Origin: Chrysomallon squamiferum
Taxonomy: Eukaryota; Mollusca; Gastropoda; Neomphalida; Peltospiridae
Direction: 5' to 3'
DNA: 64,000 nucleotides
Assembly (NCBI GenBank): GCA_012295275.1
Contig: CM022665.1
Span: 13,598,476 to 13,662,475 of the forward strand
The notes below the pieces were generated by a model that ran no database searches, was not told the DNA's origin, and was given only the letters and a program-made list of their open reading frames with translations. Shown in pieces: positions 29,420 through 41,310 of this stretch. Every line of letters begins with the position of its first letter. Position 1 is the first letter of the stretch. The position numbers and the translations under genes were made by a program.

Positions 29420-30734
29420 GTTGTTGTTGAAATTCAGAACTCATTTCTTACTGCAGTTAAATTCTTCAGTTTTCATTCCGATTTCCTGTGCAGTAATTTA
29501 ACTTGCTGTTGGAACTGTGTAGCATCCAAAGAATTATTTTTCCACATTCAAAACCCCAAAATGTTTGTTACTGCACAAGCTTCTGCTGAACAAGTTAATT
29601 TGTTTTATTTTTGCCAAACTAAATTGTCACAAAAAATGTCTGCTGATAAAGAGAAATGAAGTTTTCTCTGATTATTGGCTAATGTTGAGATTTGCTAGCA
29701 GCGTGGCGTCTGAAATTTTCGTGTTCTAGTGAAGCGGAATTATCTGATAAACTGGCATGAAGCAGGATTCCTGCAATTCACTGGGTGTTCTTAACTCAAA
29801 TCTGTGCCCAACAATTTGATACCTGGGCATTAGTTAATTTCTTATCACTATTGGGCCTTGTTTATGACAAGAAAAAAAATAATGATGTTGTGTTTCTACA
29901 AAATTTTCAAATTGCTGGAAAATACATTACTCAGATTACATACATTTGTATAACATAATGGGGAAAACCAGAGTAGCTAGTAAGGTATTTATGATGTTGT
30001 GTAGCAATTAGTGTCTTAAGATATAGTAAGATACTTTATGAATGTAACCTGAGACCACCAGCTTGACTTTATATCAGTTTAATAGCATTTCACTTTATGC
30101 CTTGACAGACATCAGCTCTTTAAAACAGACCAGCCAGAATATTTCAGTTTTGTCTGTGTGTAGTGTGTGTCCAAATTTTGACGATTAATGGAATATCCTG
30201 ATTAAATGGGTAATTATAAAAATTATAATATAGAATTATAAGTACACATTTCTCTGAATAATAAAGTGGTTGTTCAAGGTTTTTATAAACAGCTAAAGTA
30301 CTATCCTTTCTCTTTGCTCACAGGATATTAATGTAAGATGTTTGTCTCTGTACAGATATTATTTACCAAGAAAGAGATAATATAAACATTTAAATGGGCT
30401 AAAAGTTCTTTGGGTTTTGTATAATATAAAGGTACCTAATCAATAAATTTGTAAATAATGATTATTTTATCCTTAGATCAGAGAATAATTTATTTAGAAT
30501 AGCTTGATTTTAAATGTAAGATATTGTTTCAAAATGTATGGCAGTATTTACCCTTTTCTTTAATTATTAGTCATATTAAGGATCTGCTGTTACAGTAAGA
30601 GTGGCCTCTGAATGGTGACAGATTTCCTTTTTCAGAATCACTGTACAAGAAAAATGCATGACTGACAAACAAATAACCATTAATCTTAAAATATGCTGAG
30701 GAGTTATTAAATACTGATTGATTAATAGGTATGA

Positions 30735-30812
30735 GTATGCAGTCCCTGAGTGTACCAGCCATAAAACCAGTGTCTTGTTCACTGCACCACTGAAGCTGGT
30801 ATCTACTCTAGG
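30735..30812 (-). mobile_element. tRNA-like SINE fragment (candidate, inverted)
   Basis: The minus strand reads AGCTTCAGTGGTGCAGTG, sharing an 11-base core with the fragment at 40302. A B box is not clear. It is probably an old, diverged copy if real. Confidence 0.25.
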
Positions 30813-33800
30813 ATATTAGCAAATGGTGTAATGACAGTAAGAGATCAGGTCAGCTTACCACATTTGGTCCAGAATTAAAACAGTGAAACATTGTGTCATT
30901 ATACCTTTCAGTAATTTGATGACAGGTTGTGGCTGATACATTTCCTTTTTTCTTAATTTTGTTTAGAATTTCTCTCTGAAATAATTGCATTCCACTGATT
31001 GACTTGTTTCCTGTTAATATTTAAATGATATAAATAACAGCTGGCAGATGTCAAAGTGAATTACTCACCATTACAACTGAACTAACAGGAATTACATAGG
31101 AGCTTAATTTAATTTATTTCCTTAATTTGTGAATGGGCATATATATGTAATAACAAATTATGATCTTTGTCACAGTTATGATTGTTGATTTTAATGTTAT
31201 TAACGTTTTGTGATTTATAGATTTGTTTATGAAATTGAGAAAAGTTTCAAAACTGACCACATTGAAGTTCAAATTTTTCTTTTCAAAGCTAGTTTGCTTT
31301 CAAGTCTGTTAAATGAATTTTTTTTTTTTCAAAAGAACAGCTATAAGCTCTAAAGTAATATACTAGTAATGTAGATCTCAAAGGATTCCTCACAGAGTAT
31401 TGATCCTAGAATCTGATGCATACCTCAGGCAGGAACTATGCCACTGATCTTTATCCATTTTTCTTTAGAATAAAACTCAGCTACTAAATCCATTTCAGTC
31501 TGTAATTTTTGTTGTTGTTTTATTTTGTTTATCACTTCCATTTTCTCTTTTTTTCTTCTTTTTTGTTTCTTTTTTTTTTTATCTCCTCCTAATCTTTGGA
31601 GATCAATAACTGTATAATTTTTAGTACAGAACACATCTATTTCAAGAAACAGTTATTTAATTGCCTTCATTTGATGTAACACGATATTGTTCAAAAATAT
31701 TTTGTATCTCACTGGTTAGACATTCTATTTCTGTCTAATTAAGCTTATCTCCATGGATTTGGAGTATTTAACTATTTTGCAATTTGAACTACTGTTATCC
31801 ATTTGTACCAAACCCGTAGTCAGCATGACAACAGGGTCTGAATCTTCTACACAAAAAAGTAAATTGAAGATGGTGAATGTTATGTCTCACTTTTGAGATG
31901 AATTATCTAGTTTAACTGTTAATGTTGATATTTTTAATATATTTCAATATATACACTGAAAATTATTTTCAATGTTACTATTAAAATCCAAAAAGTCAGA
32001 TTTTATTTTGGGTGGGTGGGTGAATGATAATTTTAGGTAAGATCCTTCTATGTATATGTGTGTGTGTGTGTGTATAAAACCCATCTTCAGTCATAATCTA
32101 TTTCAGAATCAGAATATTTTTCTTACATTTTAATTTTTTGTTTTATTTATTTTAGTAAACAAAAAAAATAATGAAATTAAGACTGAATTAATTAATTAAA
32201 AATGGTATTTATTCAACTCTAATAGAAAAATATTTAAAAAACTATTCAGTGGTATCTTGTATTAATAACCAGTCTAGCAGTAAATGACAGTCTCAGCATC
32301 TGATATAGTCTACCTGATGCTGCTGCTGATGAAAACAAATAGTTTGAATCATGATAAACTAACTGCATATATAAGTATATCAGTATCTTAGCTTGGCATA
32401 AAAACCCACGATCAAGTAGAACAGAAGTGTTTGACTGTAGACATCCATTTTATTAAAGATAGGTTTTTTCTTTATCTTTGTTACAACATAAACACACCAC
32501 ATTGATAAATGTAATTTTGAGTTGCTTTAATGAATGAAATTTAAATTTATCATGCTAACATGATTGAATATTTAACTGAAATAAAGACAAATTTTCCACA
32601 TTTATTTGATATTTTTTAAATACCTGTTTGTAATACTGTATTATTTTTTTATTTTTTTATTTTTTGTTTTTAATTTTCAATTTGTTTTTTTAAATGTTTT
32701 TATTTTTTATTTTTTAATTGTATATTTTGATAGATGTTTTAATTTGTTTTTAATTTTTACTTGTTTGCCATCTAAATATCCTTTAATATTTTAAACTTGA
32801 AAATTTGAAAAGGATTTTTCTTTCTATATTAATTTTGAGATCTTGTTTACAAAAAACATTATACTTTTTTTTTTCTTTTTTTTTTCTTTTTTAAATTCCT
32901 CAGTCACCCCTTCCTGGTTTTGTCTTCATACCTATTACCAGGGTTACCTTCATTCTTTCCCTTTCATTTTTCATTTTTGTATCTAAAACATTCTCTTCCT
33001 CTCTGTCTGTGTCTGTTTCTATCTCTCATTCTCTAATTCTCACTCCAGGACTTATTTCTTTTTTTAAAGACAGGGGTTCATCTTGAGGGACTGTTTGTCT
33101 GATGATCCAGCATTTCTGAATGACAGCTCAGACATAAGAACCACCAACTATTGTCTGTTTCTACCACATTTGTTTTCTTTAGCCCATACAAAAACAAGAT
33201 TGCAGAAAAATGAATCATGTTTGGTCTAAATTAAAAAAAGCTAAGCCTGAAAAGTATCTTTGTTCAGCATCTTCAGAACACTTTGTTCATTGTGAAAAGA
33301 TGTTTATGATGTCAAAACACAAGCAAAAGAAAACAGTTTATTCACAAAGAATCTGGTAGTTAGGAATAATTTTTTGCAATTTAATCTGACAGGGTAATAA
33401 GCTGAAATTGTGAGATGTCATTTGTTAGTATGCACTGTATTTGGGGCTCTGTCAGCAAAATGTTTGATGTTAAAATTAATAAGAGGTTGTGGTTACTGGA
33501 TTATTTTGTACAGTGTCATAAAAGCAATTCCTGGCAGTGGTATAATAAAACAATTGTGTGTTTTCACTGATGCCACTGGATTATGTGAGCTATCCCAAGA
33601 TGCAGCATGTCAGTCATTTTGCATCTCATGTTCTAAAATATGAAATTCCTCCAATAAATTACTCACATTAATAGTTGACCAGTTAAATTTGACTGGTTTC
33701 ATACTTACAGTGGTTCTGCCTTAGTTTTATCTGATCACAAGCATAATTGTTTCCCATTCTAACAATGTCCTCTCCATATCAGATTTAGAAAACAGTGCAT

Positions 33801-36547
33801 ATTGTTTTTCTATTTAATGGTAGGTACCTACAAATGAAAATTTTTAACTGGGCATGTGTGTTTCTTACCACCATTACTCTGTTTGATTTTTGGTTTTTGA
33901 AAAATATGGCCGAGTTACACAAGTTTACTTTCTCCTACATTGGATTGATTTTAAAAAACATAGATGTCATTTCATCTTTGGACATGGTGCTTTGGGATTT
34001 AAATTCCTACCACAGCCTTTAACTAACTGACCAGTTTATCCACTTGCCAGAGATGATGAATTATGGAGCAAGGTGCCAGCTGCCAAGCAAACAGGCAAAG
34101 ATCACTGGCACCGGTAGTTTTAGGAGGCTGGTAATTGTTTACCACTCACTTGAACAACTTGCATCAGATACTCTGAGATAACTGTTTGAAATTGGCCCAG
34201 TTTATAAGATAAGACACTGCAGACAGGACCAGTGAGAATGTGAGGCATAGCAGGACCTGCAGCAGTATCTGGTCTTTTTCCAGATGTAAACTAGCACCAA
34301 AATATTGTTACTATGTGTGGTTGGCCAGACGGTGGCACATCCCATCAAACACTTTAATGCAAACCTGCTGAATGAAGCTTCTGGTACTGTTTCTGATGGA
34401 AATTACTGTAAACAAGGAAGCTGATTGTAAACTGGATTCTTCAGTTTTAAGCAGTTTTTGAAAACCACCAGCCATGTTTCTGATCTGTTACTTTCCCCTG
34501 AATTCTAACAGATGTTGAAATCAGTCCTCACCATTTGATACATTTTGTTTTGCCACATTGCTATGTTTTAAAGATGCCATTTTGCTTCTAAATATAGTCA
34601 TAGAAAAAGTAAAAATAACATTCTCTATGGACACAACTTCAGAATGACATGAGCCACAATGAACAGGTTTTTTTCAACCTACAGTCTGTATTTTGGGTCA
34701 TTAGATACAGCTAGATTTAATCCAGATTTACTTGGGTTTGGTGGATGGGAGAGAAAAGATTAACATTTTAAAATATAAAATTAATAAACAACACTTTTCT
34801 GTTTTTAGTCATTTGATATAGATGTATTGATTTATTATCTTATCCAAAATTATCTGGAAAAAAGAAAAGGAAAAACAAAATTAAGAAAGAAAACATGTTT
34901 AATCATAAAACAAATGCACAGTAGTTCAGTGTTTAAATTATAAGTGGATTTCAAGACAGCTGAAATTCAACCATCTTGAATAAAGAACATCCCAAATAGA
35001 TGACTGGATAGTCTTACCAAGATAAATTAAGTTACTCTATTAAATTATTCTTCAAGAATCAATATGAGCATTCTTCTCAGTAGCTACTTGAGTTTGAAGA
35101 ATTAATTATCATTTTAGAAAGAAAAAAAAATAAGATTAAATCATCCTCTGGGCAGCAAAATTTTCCAGCAGCACATTTGTTTCTTCTTTTTTTTTTAAAT
35201 GTTGTGTATGAAGAACTGAAGCGTGTGAATTAACAGAGAATCAAATAAAAATATTACAGCATCTAAGAATTATTGACAGCTATGTGTTGACAGGCTGTCT
35301 TATGGTAACAATTCTTCTAGAATCTTTGATTAGAATTTTTATACTGCATGAGAAAACAAATCAACATCCTCAGCCATAGAAAACTGTATTGTAAATGTCA
35401 TAACTCTATAAAAATCCAAATCTATTTGTGAAAGCAGTCATATAATTTATGGCTAAATACTTCATGATTGTAATCTTTTGTTTGGTTTTCAGCTGGTGGC
35501 ATTTGCCATTTGCTACAGCAGCAGAGATACCCAGTTTCTTGTATTACTGTATACAGAATAATTTATTAGGTTACCAAGTTTCTTAACTAGAGAGATAGCG
35601 AAAGTTTTGAATCCAAATTTTATAATTATTACAATCTATATAATTTTGTTTCTTAAACCTTCATGTCAAAAACTGATTGTCAGTCAAGTCATTTCATTTA
35701 AATTTATATATTAACTACCAATTTTATCACTGCATGAATAATTTAGCAAATACATTTTAAATGTTAAATCCATATTTATTATTAATTTAATTAAATATTA
35801 TATAAAGTATTGTAATTTAAATCAAGTAACTGTATCCAGTGTTTATGAAGTAATTCTGCCTCCTAGTCCAAATAAAAAGGAAAAGGGGAGAAAAAAGAAC
35901 AAAATTGTCTTCTCAAGAAAATGTTAGAATTTTATCTTTGAGCATTATGTCATACATCCTTATTAAATAATGATTTAGTAACAGAACCAGCTTGTTCTTT
36001 GCCCATTAGCTTCAAAACTGGTTAGAACTCTGACTGCAAATACAGATTTAACCATTTGGTACTTCTCTCATTTAACCATTTGATTAAGTAAGACTGATGA
36101 AACTGCAGGTTTTGTTTGGAAACAAATGAGCTTATACTGGAACAGATGGTGACAGATAGGAGGGAGAGCTCAGCAGGTGTCTTGTCCAGGTGACATCAGA
36201 TAGCTGATCAACTGACTGACAACAGATGTGAAACTAGCTGTATACTGGCAGTAATGTACTTGAGCCAATTTAAGCTGTAGATTTTGCTGTTCAAACAGGA
36301 TCCAGATGGCACCAAGAACTTTTTTATGTTTGTAAATAAACACCTTAAAGTGTATCTTACAGATTTTGTGAACATGTGTAGTTGACAGGTCAAGGATGAT
36401 AGATTCAGATATGAATATTATTTGGTGGAAATGTCTTTTGCATAGTGTGATGTGATCTTGCATAGCAGTATGTTATATGTAATATAGACACACCTTTATT
36501 TACTTTTATCTCTCTCGCTATGTCAAAAATACAAATAAGAAACAGGA

Positions 36548-36568
36548 TTTTTTTTTTTTTTTTTTTTT
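36548..36568. repeat. Poly-T tract
   Basis: Twenty-one consecutive T. Confidence 0.94.
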
Positions 36569-36739
36569 ATTATTTCAGTCGAATTGCGACCTGCTTGTGA
36601 CAATGATTCAATCACATGCACGTCTTGATTTATGTATTTTGTCATTTTGTGTGTGAATAAAAAAGCACCTTCAAAATAAAAGCAATGCAGCTTTAGTCCA
36701 TGCATGAGATGAAATTAGAAAATATGTTTTTTTTTGTAA

Positions 36740-36819
36740 TTCCCAATTAACCTGAACAGCCAGTCGGATTCAACCAAAGGGCCATATGTGGCCCAAGGAC
36801 CATGAAATGCCCAGGTCTG
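36740..36819 (-). mobile_element. Possible hAT-type transposon terminus
   Basis: Read on the minus strand from 36819, the sequence begins CAGACCTGGGCA, followed by GGGCCACATATGGCCC. Many hAT elements begin CAG...TGGGCAAA with GGCCC-rich subterminal sequence. The opposite end and the 8-bp duplication were not found, so only a fragment is claimed. Confidence 0.33.
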
Positions 36820-38380
36820 GACACAAAATACACAACAAATACTTTTCAAAATGTCTTAATTATCAGTTCATTTCACTCAGTTAAAATATGGTATAGTACA
36901 TTATTGTTATACATAAATAATAAATTTATAAAAGGAATATTTTTATCATAGCTCTGTGATGGATTCCCTTTGTTAATTGCAAATGAAAATTAAGTCTCAC
37001 CTGAACTTGGTTCTGTTTTTAAAAAATAAAAAAAAGAATGTGACAAATAATTAATGACAGAACAAAGTACATGCAAAGCAAACAATATTGGCTTTTTTCA
37101 CAGGAATTTTATCATGGCAATCATTAGTTCTTTAACATGAATTTTCATAGCTCATAATTTTAATTGCTGTTATTACTTAGAAAATTTTAATAAATTGTTT
37201 AACAGGTATTTAAAATATTAAAAAATAAGAATAACTAGATTAAAATTGCATAGGTTAAATAAATTACATCACCACTCGTATTAATTTTTTTAAATTCTAA
37301 AGAATCAGAAAGTATATTAAAACTTATATTAAGTGATTATATGGAAGAATATCTTTAATAAAATATTTAACAAAACAAATCAAAAAAAGAATAAAATAAA
37401 AAATCAATATTAAAAATGTTCTTAGCTAAATTTTGTTTGTTAGCAGTGGAGTACTTGTGCAGTGTCGAAACCAGACAGAACATGGATGACAGAGTACCTT
37501 GTTAACTGAGAGTAGATTGAATGTCAACAGAGCCTGATATAGCTGAAAAAGTGAAAGTGTGTGCAATTAACAAAGGGAATCCATCATGGGTGTGATGGTC
37601 TGCTTTCTTTGCCAATGTAATGCTCCATCACCTGTAATTGGATTTGGAAACATAAATCGCAAACTGCTCATGCACCTTATCTCAAGAAATGATTTATTAG
37701 CATTTCCTTTTTGTCTTTGTAGTCTGTGACAATTATGTATGCAGAATGGTAGATTTTATGTCCTTCGTTGGCAGAGTTCCTCTTTATTCTTCATTTGAAA
37801 TTCTGAATGAAATTCATGTTGATAGGCAAAATTAAGGTATGTTTTAATGAAGAATATAGACAGAAACGTTTGTGTTTTTATAAAAAAAACAAAAAAAACA
37901 GCATTTATCAGAAGACATGCTGATGGCTTAAAGCTTCATTTGATGTAAACAAACTATTAGAAAACATCACTAGGGGTTGAATTTGTTCTGATTTCTACAT
38001 TTAATACTCTTAGTTCTCTCTATAGCCAGAATACTTCATATATTAAAAGTATCCAGAAGCTTGTAAAGAAAGGGTGGCTTAACTGTATAGATAATCTTTC
38101 TAAATAAAATGAGTTTCATTGTAAAGAGACAAAAATTGATTGAGAAGCAGTGGCAAGGGTCAAACATAGGTTCTCCATAATTTATATGCTTAATTTTATA
38201 AATAATAATATCCCAAATGAACTTAGAATGCCATATATGCAGAGTTATTTTTATCATAATCATGATCCATAATATTAAAAACATGATTCTAGGGAAAAAA
38301 GTCAGAATTTTTTATCAAAATTAAGAAATATGTTAGAAATGAAAGATAGATGTTCTTTGATTTTAATGTTTGTGGTTTAG

Positions 38381-38446
38381 ACGGATGTTCCACCCAATAC
38401 CACGAAGAAATTCTGCCACAGTCTTGCAGTCCTCAAGGCTCTCTCT
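38381..38446 (+). CDS. Possible 66-bp cassette exon within Ig2
   Basis: This candidate alternative exon lies in the 17.5-kb intron that splits Ig2. It is preceded by a T-rich tract ending GTGGTTTAG and followed by an exact GTAAGT donor. Its length is a multiple of three. Entered in phase 2, as the upstream exon requires, it has no stop and leaves in phase 2, as the next exon requires. Inclusion would add 22 residues, rich in Arg and Ser (it opens with R-M-F-H-P-I-P-R-R-N), between the C strand and the rest of Ig2. It is GC-richer than its surroundings. A precedent is the short VASE exon inserted in an Ig domain of NCAM. Chance could produce such a site in so long an intron, so this is a hypothesis. 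Confidence 0.33.
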
Positions 38447-39213
38447 GTAAGTCTCTTATCACTGAACCTTGAGAATTACAACTAGATGTTTTCATGTATT
38501 TCCACCACAAATTTGTTTTAGGAGTTGCATGTTTGGTACACATGAACCCCTCATAACAGATTTTGTTACCACCCATATTGCTATCTTGATCCTTGAAAAA
38601 AATTAATGTGCTAATCAGAGCAAGCTGTTGTGAAGCACAAATAACTTCCATATTAGAGCAAGCTGGAGAATATATGGTGAAACATTTTAATCTGGGACAT
38701 TTTATAAATCATTTACAATAGGAAGCCCTTAGTTTAAATCTATCCTAATGAGTAAGCTAAACCGAAGCTAGACCCAATATGAAGCCCCTTTCTTTAATCT
38801 AGCCTAATCAATAAGCTTAAGAACTACCCCATGCATACTATCGAGCCACATTCAATACCCTACAAACCCAGACATTTTGTGACTTTTTTCCTATACTAAA
38901 TTGTCCCTTTTTTTCCAGCCACCAAAAACATAGCTTGCCTATTGATTATTTAAATTTTCATTATTATGAACAAATAATTTGTAGAACCAAATCAATAACT
39001 GATGTTCTTTTTCAGAATTTCATATATTAAAAAAGTTTTGATAAACTTGGATATGTTTTTTTTAATAAGTGTGGGGGATAATGTGCTTAGAAAAGGAATA
39101 GATGTTGGTTATGTACTATACGTTATACAGATCATCCACTTCAAAAATGGGGTGGGGAGAGTTGAAAAAAAAGTAATCTGGCTGTGTAATAAACTTGAGA
39201 AAATGAGAAACTT

Positions 39214-39276
39214 TCACACACATACACATACACATACATATATACATTCATTCATTCATACATACATACATACATT
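39214..39276. repeat. CACATA/CATT/CATA repeat
   Basis: A compound of ACACAT, ATTC and ATAC units. Confidence 0.9.
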
Positions 39277-39580
39277 GATTCAAATACTTTTATTGGAGTT
39301 TTATTTCTTGTATGTTAGAAAGTTCTGATGCTGTCAGTATGGAACATATGAAAAACAATAATGGCTCATTAGTGGCATTGGGAGGATGAAGCTGCCAGCA
39401 GTGATGTAATGCAGACTGTGCATAAACAACCCCATTAATGATGCCATTTCGATGTGTGATATATTAACACCAGACTGTTTTCTTAAACTACACTTTCCTG
39501 TGAAAGAAAAATAAACGAATGTACACCAGTTTATCTAATAATCTGTGACATACTGTAAATAGTGAAAATTGTCTCCAGAT

Positions 39581-39660
39581 CATTTCACCTCAGTAGTTAG
39601 AACACAGTAGGTTTGGTAGGCTGCAGGATCAATTCTCTTTAGAGCACCCAACTAACTTTT
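39581..39660 (+). mobile_element. tRNA-like SINE fragment (candidate)
   Basis: CTCAGTAGTTAGAAC resembles a tRNA D-arm/A box and GCAGGATCAATTCTC, about 35 bases later, a B box like that of the element at 40302. No A-rich tail or flanking duplication is evident. Confidence 0.3.
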
Positions 39661-40087
39661 GGCATGAGTCTAATGACTGGTTTATCAAATGATGTGTGTA
39701 TCCTTCCTTATATTATAGGAAAGAGCACAAAAAAGATATCTGGCAGCTAACAGATAACAATACTTCAAGGACTGGCTGCAGTGAAATTCATATATCCAAA
39801 ATTGTTTTTGACACTAATAATTGTTAATAATAAAATTTTGAAGTGCTGACAAACTTTCATTCATATCCAATCATTTCATATTTAACCATGTTTTAACCTC
39901 AGGTTGAAAGTTTCTTTTCTATCATTTCATTTTTGCTCAATTTTGGTTTTGAAGAAACTAAAAATTATAAAACTTTCCCAATATAACTAGGTATAAACTC
40001 ACTGCCTTTTTTCTCTTCTTTCAAGTTGATGATACTTATGATTAAAAATACCATCATTGACACTTCATTTATGTGAAAAACAATTCA

Positions 40088-40292
40088 AGCTGATTAATTT
40101 ATAGGCAGATTATATCGTATTTGACATTTGATATATATACCAATCACTGCAGCTTAATTTATCTGATGATTCTGTCATATTTGACATCTGATGTTTATAT
40201 ACCAATTTCTGTAGCTTAATTTAACTGAAGATTCTATCATAATATTTGACACCTGATATTTATATACCAATCTCTGCAGCTTAATTATCCCA
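40088..40292. repeat. Minisatellite, three diverged units of 62-65 bp
   Basis: Units start at 40088, 40151 and 40213 with AGCT[GT]A and share TATTTGACA, then T[GA]ATAT or TGATGT, then TATATACCAAT and CTG[CT]. Lengths are 63, 62 and 65 bp. A fourth unit begins at 40278 and breaks off within about 15 bases. The array ends about 330 bp before the acceptor of the second Ig2 exon. Confidence 0.82.
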
Positions 40293-40301
40293 TATTTCTC
40301 T

Positions 40302-40370
40302 AGACTAGCTTGGTGGTGCAGTGCTTTTGGGTTATAGGATCAATTTTCCTTATGTGTTTATTTCCTGCTT
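40302..40370 (+). mobile_element. tRNA-like SINE fragment (candidate)
   Basis: TAGCTTGGTGGTGCAGTG resembles a pol III A box region and GGATCAATTTT, about 30 bases on, a weak B box. The GTGGTGCAGTG core recurs on the minus strand at 30780-30797, suggesting a dispersed family. Confidence 0.3.
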
Positions 40371-40623
40371 TGGCTTATGCTCCATGTCTCATTTATCACA
40401 GACCATGATATGTTTTCATATGAAAAGATCCTTATTACTAATAAGACTGATATATAGAACAGCACCAACTGATTTCCTCTGTCAGATATGATCAGACAAA
40501 TGTATTAATATCCTTAAAGAAATATTCATTGATTAAATAATAAAAATTTATATATTTTTAAAATCATTGTATTTTTATATAATAATCATAAGTGTAATTT
40601 TCAGTATACTTTATCTGTTTTAG

Positions 40624-40778
40624 ATCATTCAATACTGACCATGTAAAGATTCTGGATGGAGGTATGCGGTTGAAATTAACAAACATTACGACATCAGAAA
40701 ATGGCATCTATTCTTGTCGGGCAGAAAATGTTGCTGGTGCTGTGGACAGCAGAACCAATTTCTTGCTTAATGTAAAAG
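40624..40778 (+). CDS. PTK7: PTK7-like exon: second half of Ig domain 2
   Basis: This exon completes Ig2. It begins after TTTTAG and ends at AAAG|GTAAAC. Its first base completes the Arg codon of the preceding exon (AG+A). Fifty-one codons follow, and one base is carried to the next exon. The F-strand motif is E-N-G-I-Y-S-C, a variant of the usual D-x-G-x-Y-x-C with Glu for Asp; its cysteine (about residue 77) lies 49 residues after the B-strand cysteine, a normal Ig disulfide distance. N-I-T, about residue 66, is a possible N-glycosylation site. The G-strand ends N-F-L-L-N-V-K. Phases 2 in and 1 out fit the alternating pattern. The segment is generic I-set sequence, and the PTK7 name comes from its neighbours. 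Confidence 0.9.
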
Positions 40779-41114
40779 GTAAACAATAATCTTTAGCTGA
40801 TTCCTCATTTTATAATTCTTAACAAATTTATTACAGTGACATGGTAATAATTATTAGAAAAGATTCTAAGTCAGTACTTACTGTTTACGTTTAGTGAATT
40901 TATTATCTGATACTGTTCCAAGTCAGGAAGTTCTTGAAGCTTAATAAAATCTGAGCAAGTTTCTAATAATGCTGTGTGACCAGTGCGAATTTAAACACAC
41001 TGCTATACTTGTTTGCTGATTCACAATAAGAAATTAACTTTTTCATTTGATGTCATTTAATAATCAAACCCTAATTATTGCCTTAATATGGAATAATTAT
41101 GGAGATTTCATTAT

Positions 41115-41137
41115 TATTGTGACTGTATTGTTATTGT

Positions 41138-41231
<94 letters not shown>

Positions 41232-41252
41232 ACAATAACAATACAGTCACAA

Positions 41253-41254
<2 letters not shown>
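41115..41254. repeat. AAT/ATT hairpin with unique outer arms
   Basis: A 26-bp non-repetitive arm (41115-41140, containing GTGACTGTATTGTTATTG) is matched exactly by its reverse complement at 41229-41254. Inside, about 36 bases of (AAT)n face about 52 bases of (ATT)n. The predicted stem is 62 bp with a loop of about 16 bases. A further (ATT)n run continues to 41307. Confidence 0.9.

Positions 41255-41307
<53 letters not shown>
41255..41307. repeat. (ATT)n microsatellite after the hairpin
   Basis: About 17 ATT units continuing from the right arm. Confidence 0.93.

Positions 41308-41310
<3 letters not shown>

Larger units (their letters stand above)
23076..40623 (+). other. 17.5-kb intron inside Ig2
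   Basis: Bounded by GTAAGG and TTTTAG, interrupting a codon after its second base. It holds a (TA)n run just inside the donor, GC-richer patches at about 24790-25060, 25490-25760 and 34030-34450, tRNA-like SINE fragments, a possible hAT terminus (36740-36819), the candidate cassette exon (38381-38446) and a three-unit minisatellite near the 3' end. Open frames are short and mostly T-tract translations; the longest, 129 codons at 29270-29659, is of this kind. Confidence 0.88.

Noticed and set aside
29270-29659. 129-codon open frame, the longest on the + strand
   Set aside because: Mostly Phe/Leu/Ser from T-rich DNA and poly-T; no domain, and it lies inside an intron.
35470-35560. GGTTTTCAG followed by a balanced-composition stretch
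   Set aside because: Acceptor-like, but no good donor and no matching frame for a cassette exon.
36170-36463. Two overlapping antisense frames
   Set aside because: Composition typical of chance frames; no motif or splice signals.
36560-36660. Poly-T followed by TTTCAG and about 25 open codons
   Set aside because: Good acceptor look but no donor before the stop, and no Ig-like residues.
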